Below are positions 1 to 5,769 of a stretch of DNA of 6,469 nucleotides, one piece after another. This stretch comes from Thermoplasmata archaeon. Its GTDB lineage: Archaea; Thermoplasmatota; Thermoplasmata; Thermoplasmatales; Thermoplasmataceae. The first letter of the stretch is position 1. Each line of letters opens with the position of its first letter. The notes below the pieces were generated by a model. It was not told where the DNA came from. It did no database searches and saw only the letters and a list, made by a program, of their open reading frames with translations. The position numbers and the translations under genes were made by a program. Where the stretch lies: the NCBI GenBank assembly GCA_021850835.1, contig JAJZKS010000101.1:1-6469 (forward strand), given 5' to 3'.

Positions 1-4
1 CCCA

Positions 5-10
5 TATATA
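5..10 (+). promoter_or_regulatory. Possible TATA box upstream of moaA
   Basis: A TATATA core lies close to the left edge, flanked by CCC and GGG. In archaea the TATA box sits about 25 bp before the transcription start. That would put the start near base 32-35 and give moaA a leader of about 60 bases holding the inverted repeat at 28-47. A nearer, weaker candidate (TTAACTAT, about 68-75) would instead give a leaderless moaA message. The sequence does not decide between them. Confidence 0.3.
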
Positions 11-27
11 GGGCAATGGCTCAATCA

Positions 28-47
28 TGAAAACAATTCTGTTTTCA
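28..47. repeat. Perfect 8-bp inverted repeat upstream of moaA
   Basis: TGAAAACA (28-35) and TGTTTTCA (40-47) are exact reverse complements separated by the four bases ATTC. As DNA this could be an operator for a dimeric regulator near the moaA promoter. As RNA it would be a short hairpin with a four-base loop, either in a moaA leader or at the end of an upstream transcript. No U-rich tract follows, so a terminator role is not favoured. The symmetry is directly visible; the function is unknown. Confidence 0.5.
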
Positions 48-62
48 ACACCCACACTAGAA

Positions 63-72
63 AAGACTTAAC
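63..72 (+). promoter_or_regulatory. Decamer AAGACTTAAC shared with the fdhF promoter region
   Basis: This ten-base word lies 23 bases before the moaA ATG. The same word, in the same orientation relative to its gene, lies 20 bases before the fdhF TTG (5584-5593 on the minus strand). For a leaderless moaA message it would overlap the BRE/TATA position, so it may be part of the core promoter or a regulator site common to both transcripts. Confidence 0.35.
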
Positions 73-95
73 TATTGAATACGCATTAAAATCCA

Positions 96-1079
96 ATGGC
101 ACTGGTAACCGACAGTTTTGGAAGATCAGTAAGAAGCATGAGGATACAGGTTAATACCACGTGCAATTTCAGCTGCTTCTTCTGCCACATGGAGGGAACA
201 GGTGTCCACTCAGAGTCTATGACTGCCGATGAAATAGAGAAGATTGTTTCAGTGGCAAGCAAGTGGGGAGTAAATAAAATCAAGTTCACAGGTGGAGAAC
301 CTACCCTGAGAAGGGATATTCTTGATATTGTGAGAAGAACCAGAAAATACATCACAGGGGACATCTCAATGACCACCAATGGCGTTATGCTTCCAAAAAT
401 AGCAAAAGATCTACGGGAGGCAGGCCTTGACAGGATTAACATATCCCTTCATTCCATAGAAAGGGAAAAATTTGAGTTCATAACCGGAGTTGACGCCATT
501 GACCAGGTTATTAAGGGGATCAGGGCAGCACACGAGGCAGGATTCAAATCCATTAAGGTGAATTTCGTGGTCCTCAAGGGCCTCAATGTAGACCAGCTCC
601 CGCTTATGATGAAGCTTTCAGCTGATGAGAATGTTATCCTCCAGCTTATTGAATATGAGACCACCCGGGAAATGGAGAAATCAGAAGATTTCCTCAGGTA
701 CCATATTCCTCTGGATGGAATTGAAAAAGAAGTGGCGGTCAGATCAAGCAAGGTCGAATTCAATGAGCTCCACAGGCGGCCAAGGTACCACATGGAACTT
801 GAGGGCAAAACTGCAGTGGTGGAGTTTGTGAAGCCCATGAGGAATTCCGAGTTCTGCAACAACTGCACCAGGATCAGGCTAACATCGACTGGCTTGCTGA
901 AACCTTGCCTCATGAGGAATGACAACCTTACGAACATAATCTCAAGCATAAGGAATGGCAAACCGGACCAGGTGCTAGATGAAATTTTCATAAATGCTGC
1001 CAAAGCAAGGGAACCGTACTGGAAAAAGGAGGATGAGATTGAAGGTAACAGTGAAGTATTTTGGGTCAGTGAAGGGTGA
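96..1079 (+). CDS. moaA: GTP 3',8-cyclase MoaA, molybdenum cofactor biosynthesis
   Basis: Radical-SAM enzyme that converts GTP to 3',8-cyclo-7,8-dihydro-GTP, the first step of molybdopterin synthesis; cytoplasmic, working with MoaC (not in this window). At 327 residues it is close to the usual family length. The N-terminal cluster motif CX3CX2C is C23, C27, C30 (CNFSCFFC), and GGEP is at 66-69. The second cluster motif CX2CX13C, diagnostic of MoaA, is C254, C257, C271. Between them TRIRL supplies R259 and R261, matching the GTP-binding arginines known in the family. The ATG at 96 has no Shine-Dalgarno site, fitting a leaderless or weakly led message. The last 15 codons overlap moaD in another frame. 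The protein ends in Ser-Glu-Gly, not the Gly-Gly that bacterial and human MoaA use, and has about 18 residues beyond REPYW. Family assignment is very secure. Confidence 0.97.
   Translation: MALVTDSFGRSVRSMRIQVNTTCNFSCFFCHMEGTGVHSESMTADEIEKIVSVASKWGVNKIKFTGGEPTLRRDILDIVRRTRKYITGDISMTTNGVMLPKIAKDLREAGLDRINISLHSIEREKFEFITGVDAIDQVIKGIRAAHEAGFKSIKVNFVVLKGLNVDQLPLMMKLSADENVILQLIEYETTREMEKSEDFLRYHIPLDGIEKEVAVRSSKVEFNELHRRPRYHMELEGKTAVVEFVKPMRNSEFCNNCTRIRLTSTGLLKPCLMRNDNLTNIISSIRNGKPDQVLDEIFINAAKAREPYWKKEDEIEGNSEVFWVSEG
1028..1032 (+). promoter_or_regulatory. Shine-Dalgarno GGAGG at the moaD start, inside moaA
   Basis: GGAGG directly touches the ATG at 1033, leaving no spacer, but lies exactly 6 bases before the in-frame TTG at 1039. 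Two other genes here, the DUF1641 gene and fdhD, also have a 6-base spacing, and fdhD starts with TTG. The site therefore argues that moaD may really begin at 1039. Confidence 0.55.
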
Positions 1080-1284
1080 TACTGGCACCGACATAGAATT
1101 CCTCACTCTGGATGAGGGATTCACTGTTACACAAACTATCTCACTCTTGAAGGAAAAACATGAAGGCTTGAGGAACAGGAAGGGCCAGATCCTTTTTGCG
1201 CTGAACCAGAGCTACTCCTCCGGGGACGCAAGAATAAATGACGGGGATGAGCTTGCATTGTTCCCCGTGGTAAGCGGCGGATAA
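1033..1284 (+). CDS. moaD: MoaD/ThiS-family ubiquitin-like sulfur carrier (molybdopterin synthase small subunit)
   Basis: Beta-grasp protein of 83 residues, or 81 if the TTG at 1039 is used; E. coli MoaD has 81. It opens with the typical beta strand VKYFGSVKG and ends in NDGDELALFPVVSGG. The terminal Gly-Gly is the part that an E1-like enzyme adenylates and converts to a thiocarboxylate. With MoaE it forms molybdopterin synthase, which puts two sulfurs into the pterin precursor. Its first 47 bases lie within moaA, so the two are almost certainly co-transcribed and may be translationally coupled. No activating E1-like enzyme is in the window. In archaea, proteins of this fold can also act as SAMP protein modifiers, so a second role is possible. 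A longer form from ATG 994 would add 13 atypical residues and is unlikely. Confidence 0.9.
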   Translation: MRLKVTVKYFGSVKGDTGTDIEFLTLDEGFTVTQTISLLKEKHEGLRNRKGQILFALNQSYSSGDARINDGDELALFPVVSGG

Positions 1285-1289
1285 TTTTC

Positions 1290-2132
1290 CTATAGCCTTA
1301 TTCGGGAAGGGTTGGTGTAAATATTGAACCTGTCCCCTCTCACGAAACAGGCAAGTGTCATATTCATGGATTCTGCAGTATTTATTGCAAGGGTGGATGG
1401 GGCTGAAACTGAGCTAACTATAGGAATTCCTGCCATGGCTGCTTTCTGGAGAATCTCAAAGCCAGCCCTGCCGCTCACCTGCAGCACTAGCTCATCAGAA
1501 AAAAGAAGATTGTTGAGCACCATATAGCCTATTACCTTATCCACGGCATTATGCCTTCCAATGTCCTCTGCAACAACCTTCAGGTTGCCATCTGTGTCAA
1601 AGAGCCCAGCGGCATGGATACCACCTGTTTCACCGAAAATCCTCTGCTGTTTCTTCATGGTTTCAGGGAGTTTCAGGAGAGTGCTGGCCTTAATGTCCTT
1701 CGTTGATCTGATAAGCCTGCCAGATTTGACAAAAATGTCATTTATGCTGCTTTTTCCGCACACTCCACAGCTCGAGTTGACCGCGAAATTCCTGCCGTAG
1801 TCCGAAATATCAAAATGCACTTCGTCGGTTACTTCAACAATGGCAATGTTGTCTATTGCTGTGCCATCGGAATCCATATTTAAGATGGAAATGACCTGCC
1901 GGCTGTCCTTTATTATCCCTTCTGAATAAAGGAAGCCAACCGCGAGATAGTTGTCCATTGTCGGAGTGCGCATAATTAAAGATACAGTCTTTTCCTTCCC
2001 GTCTCGGTACCTGATCCTTAAGTCGAGCGGTTCCTCCACGGTGATCCTGTCTTGAAAATTCTCAGTGCCTCTTGAAGCGTCATACTTGATTGTGTCAAAA
2101 AAAAGAAAGGATTTTGTTATGGGTTCCTTCAA
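1290..2132 (-). CDS. fdhD: Formate dehydrogenase accessory sulfurtransferase FdhD
   Basis: FdhD takes sulfur from a cysteine desulfurase and passes it to the molybdenum/tungsten bis-pterin cofactor, which formate dehydrogenase needs for activity; cytoplasmic. The 280 residues match the family (E. coli 277). Visible conserved parts are the CXXC pair C122-G-V-C125 that carries the sulfur, GETGGIHAAGLFD (167-179), EDIGRHNAVDKV (189-200), SGRAGFEILQKAAMAGIP (220-237), SVSAPSTLA (241-249) and the C-terminal RGDRF. The start is TTG at 2132, chosen because AAAGGAG lies 6 bases upstream and the preceding gene's TAA is only 3 bases away. It is the last gene of the fdhF operon, as expected for a chaperone dedicated to that enzyme. 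Its stop lies 5 bases from the moaD stop on the other strand. Confidence 0.96.
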   Translation of the reverse strand: MKEPITKSFLFFDTIKYDASRGTENFQDRITVEEPLDLRIRYRDGKEKTVSLIMRTPTMDNYLAVGFLYSEGIIKDSRQVISILNMDSDGTAIDNIAIVEVTDEVHFDISDYGRNFAVNSSCGVCGKSSINDIFVKSGRLIRSTKDIKASTLLKLPETMKKQQRIFGETGGIHAAGLFDTDGNLKVVAEDIGRHNAVDKVIGYMVLNNLLFSDELVLQVSGRAGFEILQKAAMAGIPIVSSVSAPSTLAINTAESMNMTLACFVRGDRFNIYTNPSRIRL

Positions 2133-2135
2133 ATT

Positions 2136-2609
2136 TTACTCCTTTCTGGTTGTTGGCTTTGTGAAGCCTTTGGCTACCTCGAAAAGCACCCTGAAGCCCA
2201 CTGTTACATCAGGATCCTTCATATTTGACCTCAATGCCATGAGGCCCATTGGCCCTTTATCCTTGAGGCTTGGAGATTTGTCAACCGCGTTTGCAAGGTT
2301 GAGCATGAACTTCCTCACTGTGTCTGGGTCAATGTTGGATAGGAGTGAATAAATGGACATGAGGTTTCTGACGAACCTGATGTTCTGTGGTTTGGTGAGT
2401 TCGCTTGAAATTTCCGCCATTGAATCGCCCTTGTTTTCGAACAGTGCCTTGAGGAACGTGAAAATTCCACTGTCCTTGGCCGCTTTAACCAGTTCCAGGA
2501 ATGCATCTATTTCTTCCCCATGCCTGGCGATAAGGGCTGCAAGGTCCATTGTTTCATCCATCGGCTCTTTCCCGACATCTGCTTCAATTTCTTCAATCAT
2601 TTTTGCCAT
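2136..2609 (-). CDS. DUF1641 protein, probable partner subunit of the formate dehydrogenase
   Basis: This 157-residue protein is mostly helical by composition. Its C-terminal part carries the DUF1641 signature: GPMGLMALRSNMKDPDV (119-135), then GFRVLFEVAKG. The N-terminal third is acidic (MAKMIEEIEADVGKEP). No signal peptide, cysteine cluster or convincing membrane segment is visible. In Bacillus the DUF1641 proteins YrhD and YjgD are encoded beside the 980-residue class of formate dehydrogenase. As I recall, the pair was shown to work as a menaquinone-linked formate dehydrogenase (ForCE), DUF1641 being the subunit that links the enzyme to membrane and quinone. Here it lies 11 bases after fdhF and 3 before fdhD, the same arrangement. 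The family call is confident; the electron-transfer role is carried over from Bacillus and is inference for this organism. Confidence 0.88.
   Translation of the reverse strand: MAKMIEEIEADVGKEPMDETMDLAALIARHGEEIDAFLELVKAAKDSGIFTFLKALFENKGDSMAEISSELTKPQNIRFVRNLMSIYSLLSNIDPDTVRKFMLNLANAVDKSPSLKDKGPMGLMALRSNMKDPDVTVGFRVLFEVAKGFTKPTTRKE
2139..2145 (-). promoter_or_regulatory. Shine-Dalgarno AAAGGAG for fdhD
   Basis: Reading on the minus strand, AAAGGAG forms the last two codons of the DUF1641 gene. It is followed by TAA and AAT, then the TTG start. The 6-base spacing decides for the TTG at 2132 as the fdhD start. Confidence 0.7.
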
Positions 2610-2615
2610 TCTTAT

Positions 2616-2622
2616 TCACCTC
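2616..2622 (-). promoter_or_regulatory. Shine-Dalgarno GAGGTGA for the DUF1641 gene
   Basis: GAGGTGA on the minus strand is a near-complete match to the archaeal 16S anti-Shine-Dalgarno complement. It overlaps the fdhF stop codon and sits 6 bases before the ATG at 2609, which suggests coupled translation of the two subunits. Confidence 0.75.
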
Positions 2623-5563
2623 ACTCAGTTGTTAGCGGCTGGTAGTCCTTCCGCTTCCACTTCTCCTCTACCAGGACCCCTTTCTGTGGCTGCGGGTGGC
2701 CAAATCTTGGGTTTGTCCTCGGAAGTGGAGACTGCCCTCTCGCCTCTTTAAGTTTCTCCAACTTCACTGGCAGTTCTTTGTAAGCTGGCGTGTGTGCAGT
2801 AGGGTCCATGACTCTTCCGGTAAGATTGTTAACTGCCTCATCTCCAATGGCATTCATTGGGAGGTACATTTCATTTCCTGATACCCTGTCGGTAACAAGA
2901 GCCCTTACTTTTACAGATCCAGCAGGGGACGATATTCTTACCACATCTCCTGTTTCAATGCCCCTCTCCTTTGAAAGCTCAGGAGATATCTCAACGAATG
3001 TGCTTGGCACCTTTTCCTTTATTCCCAGGGTCTTGTAAGTTTCATTTCCCTCGTGGAAGTGCTCAAGCAACCTCCCATTGTTAAGGTGAAGGTCATATTC
3101 CTCCGTAAGGGATAGGGGCGGGGTGTAATTCAGGGTATAGAACTTTGCTTTCTTGTCTGGGAAGTTGAATCCGTGCTCGTAAAGGAAAGGAGAATCAGTC
3201 CCATCTTCTGCAACAGGCCACTGCTGGCTCTTGAAGCCTTCCAGCTTTTCGTAAGAGACTCCTGCGAACATTGGCGCCAGTCGAGAAGCTTCCTCCATTA
3301 TCTCAGAAGGATGGCCGTAATTCCAGTTGTGGCCCAGTTTTCTCGCAATCAACTGCAGTATGTGCCAGTCGGGCTTTGTTCCCTTCAGCGGGTCCATTAC
3401 CTGGTAAATTCTCTGTATCCTTCTCTCTGTGTTGACGAAAGTTCCCTCTTTCTCCAGGCTGGTGCTTGCGGGAAGAATAACATCCGCATATTTTGCGGTC
3501 TCAGACATGAAAACCTCGAGAACCACGAGGAAGTCCAGTGACTCAAGCCTCTTCCTTATGTAATTGGAATCTGCACCTGTTTCAACTATTTCTTCACCGA
3601 CAACCATCATGGCTTTGACCTTTCCTTCTTCGATGGCTTCAAGGCAATTGTTGTTGTCAAAGCCAGGTTCGGCAGGAATCTTGCAGTTCCATGCATCCTC
3701 AAACTTCTTCCTTATCTTGTCGTCGGCAACTTTCTGGTAACCGGGGAAGTATGCGTTCATGCAACCAAAGTCGCTTGTTCCCTGCACGTTGTTGTGCCCC
3801 CTCAGCGGGTAAGCGCCGGTTCCCCTTCTCCCATAATTGCCTGTGACAAGGAGGAGGTTCGATATCGCTGTAGAAGTGTCGCTTCCCATCTGGTGCTGTG
3901 TTACTCCCATTGCCCACAGTATAACCATGCTCTTGGAGCTATGGATGGTCTCTGCAACCCTGATTAGGGTCTCCTTGCTGATTCCGGTTTTCTGTTCTGC
4001 AAATTCCAGTGTGAATGGCTCAAGGCTCTTCTTGTATTCGTCAAAGCCATTTACTTTCTCGGCTATGAAATCTTCAGCTTCCCAGCCCTGGTCTATGATG
4101 TATTTGGATACTGCACTCAGCCATACAAGGTCGGAGCCTGGCTTTGGATGCAGGAATATATCAGCCCTCTGGGCCATTTCATGCTTCCTGATATCTGAAA
4201 CAATGAGTTTCTGGCCATTAAGTTTGTGGGCCCTCTTCACCCTGGTTGCCAGCACTGGGTGTGATTCTGCAGTGTTGGTTCCAACGGCAATTACAAGATC
4301 AGAAATATAGATATCATAAATGGATCCTGCGTCTCCCCCGTATCCCACTGTTCTCCACAGCCCAGTTGTGGCTGGAGCCTGGCAGAATCTTGAACTGTTG
4401 TCCACATTGTTGGTCCCCATGACCTGCCTTGCCAGCTTCTGGACGAGGAAAGCCTCTTCATTTGTTCCCTTTGAGGAAGCAATGAATTCTATGGAGTTTG
4501 CGCCATATGTTTCCTTGACCTTTGAAAGCTTCTTTGCCACAAGTTCAATTGCTTCTTCCCAGGACGCCTCCCTGAACTTGTTACCATCCCTGATGAGAGG
4601 TTTTGTCAGCCGCTCAGGGCTGTTTGTGAACTCCCACCCGAATTTTCCCTTAATACAGGTTGAAATTCCGTTTGCCGGTGATTCTGGCATAGGCTGAACC
4701 TTTAGTATTTCCCTACCCTTAGTCCACATCTCAAAGGAGCATCCAACGCCGCAGTATGTGCACACTGTCTTTGTCTTCTTGATCTGGGTGTTCCTGAGTT
4801 TGGACTCTACATTGCTGATTAGCATGACGGGAGACATGGTAAGCTCTGGTTCGAAGGACTTCGTGAAATCGATCATTTCCCTCTTTGACTTCATATTCAG
4901 GCCTGTGATGAAACCAGCCTGCCCTAGCATATTCTTCTCCATAAGGGCATTGACAGGGCATACTGTTACACAGTGGCCGCATGATACACATGAGGAATCG
5001 TTGATGGGAACGTCGTTGTCCCAGATTACCCTTGGCCGTTCCCTGCTCCAGTCAATGCTCAGCGTCTCATTCACCTGTACATCCTGGCAAGCTTCAACGC
5101 ATCTGCCGCACAGTATGCACTGGTTCGGGTCGTACCGGTAGAACGGATTGGAATCGTCCACAGGATAAGGCTTAGGCTCAAAGGGATACTTCTGCTCATC
5201 GATCCCGAGATCGTGCACTGTGTTGTGCAATGCACAGTCTCCATTGTTGTTCTCACATACCGTGCAATATAACTCGTGGTTGTGAAGGATCCTCTGTGTG
5301 GCTTCCCTCTGCATATCTTTCACTTTCCTGGAAGAATAGTCAATGGTCTGGCCTGTCTTCAGGTGTTCTGAACATGAACGCACCATTTTTCCGTCCACTT
5401 CAACAAGGCAGGTATCGCACGTCTGTATAGGCCCAAGGTTTGGTTGATAACATACATGCGGTACATCAATGCCTTCAGCCATCAGAGCCTGAAGCACTGT
5501 CTGCCCTTCCAGTCCAGTCAATTCCTTTCCATTTGCTTTGTAATTTATTTTATCGCCATTCAA
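2621..5563 (-). CDS. fdhF: Formate dehydrogenase catalytic subunit, YrhE-like, with NuoG-type N-terminal iron-sulfur domains
   Basis: Catalytic subunit (980 residues) predicted to oxidise formate to CO2 at a Mo- or W-bis(pterin guanine dinucleotide) centre. Domains in order: [2Fe-2S] ferredoxin with C38, C49, C52, C64; His-Cys cluster H96, C100, C103, C110; two [4Fe-4S] sites, C149/C152/C155/C159 and C192/C195/C198/C202; then the molybdopterin oxidoreductase domain with a [4Fe-4S] site C268, C271, C275, C303. The probable metal ligand is C394 (codon TGC, not selenocysteine). K305 and R588 (PLRGHNNVQG) match the active-site Lys and Arg of E. coli FdhF, but the residue after C394 is Gln, not His. 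A C-terminal tail (about 945-980, rich in Pro, Lys and Arg) extends past the dinucleotide-binding domain. No signal peptide or membrane span is seen, so it is cytoplasmic. TTG at 5563 is the only usable start before an in-frame stop at 5581. First gene of the operon. The substrate is inferred from family and context. Confidence 0.95.
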   Translation of the reverse strand: MNGDKINYKANGKELTGLEGQTVLQALMAEGIDVPHVCYQPNLGPIQTCDTCLVEVDGKMVRSCSEHLKTGQTIDYSSRKVKDMQREATQRILHNHELYCTVCENNNGDCALHNTVHDLGIDEQKYPFEPKPYPVDDSNPFYRYDPNQCILCGRCVEACQDVQVNETLSIDWSRERPRVIWDNDVPINDSSCVSCGHCVTVCPVNALMEKNMLGQAGFITGLNMKSKREMIDFTKSFEPELTMSPVMLISNVESKLRNTQIKKTKTVCTYCGVGCSFEMWTKGREILKVQPMPESPANGISTCIKGKFGWEFTNSPERLTKPLIRDGNKFREASWEEAIELVAKKLSKVKETYGANSIEFIASSKGTNEEAFLVQKLARQVMGTNNVDNSSRFCQAPATTGLWRTVGYGGDAGSIYDIYISDLVIAVGTNTAESHPVLATRVKRAHKLNGQKLIVSDIRKHEMAQRADIFLHPKPGSDLVWLSAVSKYIIDQGWEAEDFIAEKVNGFDEYKKSLEPFTLEFAEQKTGISKETLIRVAETIHSSKSMVILWAMGVTQHQMGSDTSTAISNLLLVTGNYGRRGTGAYPLRGHNNVQGTSDFGCMNAYFPGYQKVADDKIRKKFEDAWNCKIPAEPGFDNNNCLEAIEEGKVKAMMVVGEEIVETGADSNYIRKRLESLDFLVVLEVFMSETAKYADVILPASTSLEKEGTFVNTERRIQRIYQVMDPLKGTKPDWHILQLIARKLGHNWNYGHPSEIMEEASRLAPMFAGVSYEKLEGFKSQQWPVAEDGTDSPFLYEHGFNFPDKKAKFYTLNYTPPLSLTEEYDLHLNNGRLLEHFHEGNETYKTLGIKEKVPSTFVEISPELSKERGIETGDVVRISSPAGSVKVRALVTDRVSGNEMYLPMNAIGDEAVNNLTGRVMDPTAHTPAYKELPVKLEKLKEARGQSPLPRTNPRFGHPQPQKGVLVEEKWKRKDYQPLTTE

Positions 5564-5570
5564 GCGGTTC

Positions 5571-5579
5571 TCATCCCCT
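5571..5579 (-). promoter_or_regulatory. Probable Shine-Dalgarno of fdhF (AGGGGATGA)
   Basis: On the minus strand AGGGGATGA matches seven of nine bases of the ideal AGGAGGTGA and ends 7 bases before the TTG at 5563. It contains an out-of-frame ATG (5574) that opens a four-codon frame closing at TGA, which overlaps the fdhF TTG. The site supports the TTG start. Confidence 0.5.
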
Positions 5580-5583
5580 TAAG

Positions 5584-5593
5584 GTTAAGTCTT
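5584..5593 (-). promoter_or_regulatory. Decamer AAGACTTAAC shared with the moaA promoter region
   Basis: This is the same ten bases found at 63-72 before moaA, read in the direction of fdhF and ending 20 bases before its start codon. It overlaps the expected transcription start if the TATA element at 5610-5617 is used. It is a candidate common regulatory or core-promoter element. Confidence 0.35.
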
Positions 5594-5609
5594 GGTCACA
5601 GTAAGTGGG

Positions 5610-5617
5610 AAATAAAC
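5610..5617 (-). promoter_or_regulatory. Possible TATA box of the fdhF operon (GTTTATTT)
   Basis: This AT-rich element on the minus strand would place transcription start about 26 bases downstream, near 5587. The leader would then be about 24 bases and hold the Shine-Dalgarno at 5571-5579. Other TATA-like words in this divergent region (TTAAATAC near 5660, AATATACC near 5690) would give longer leaders. Confidence 0.35.
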
Positions 5618-5726
5618 GGTCTTATCTCCCTATTAATGAATAAGCACTCTTTGTATTTAATCATTTTAAGCAAAATGTCGACAATAGGTATATTTTTGCG
5701 AACTTCGTCACAATAGTCCAGTCCAG

Positions 5727-5735
5727 TATTATTTT
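5727..5735 (+). promoter_or_regulatory. Possible TATA box of moaE (TATTATTTT)
   Basis: This AT-rich element is centred about 39 bases before the moaE ATG, giving a predicted transcription start near 5757 and a leader of about 13 bases with an AGGAAG site. A stronger-looking TATATTTT at 5689-5696 would give a leader of about 50 bases. The core promoter remains uncertain. Confidence 0.3.
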
Positions 5736-5758
5736 GAATCTTTCTAAGCAATTTGGAT

Positions 5759-5764
5759 AGGAAG
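5759..5764 (+). promoter_or_regulatory. Shine-Dalgarno AGGAAG of moaE
   Basis: AGGAAG lies 5 bases before the ATG at 5770 and favours this start over the in-frame ATG at 5797, which is preceded only by a distant AAGGT. Confidence 0.45.
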
Positions 5765-5769
5765 CATTT

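Noticed and set aside
449..1003. 184-codon minus-strand frame opposite moaA
   Set aside because: It is the antisense shadow of MoaA, rich in Ser and Leu as is usual for such frames, with no family features.
994..1032. 13-residue N-terminal extension of MoaD from ATG 994
   Set aside because: The added residues are basic and unlike MoaD starts, there is no Shine-Dalgarno before 994, and the GGAGG at 1028-1032 points to a start downstream.
2353..2751. 132-codon plus-strand frame over the fdhF/DUF1641 junction
   Set aside because: It is opposite two well-supported genes and their Shine-Dalgarno junction; its Ser/Ala-rich product is typical of an antisense frame.
4379..4390. Possible selenocysteine at the fdhF active site
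   Set aside because: The codon for residue 394 is TGC, an ordinary cysteine; no in-frame TGA occurs before the true stop.
5717..5727. Eleven-base direct repeat TCCAGTCCAGT, also at 5508-5518
   Set aside because: One copy is within fdhF coding sequence (Gly-Leu-Glu-Gly codons) and the word is itself a short tandem, so chance similarity is the simplest explanation.
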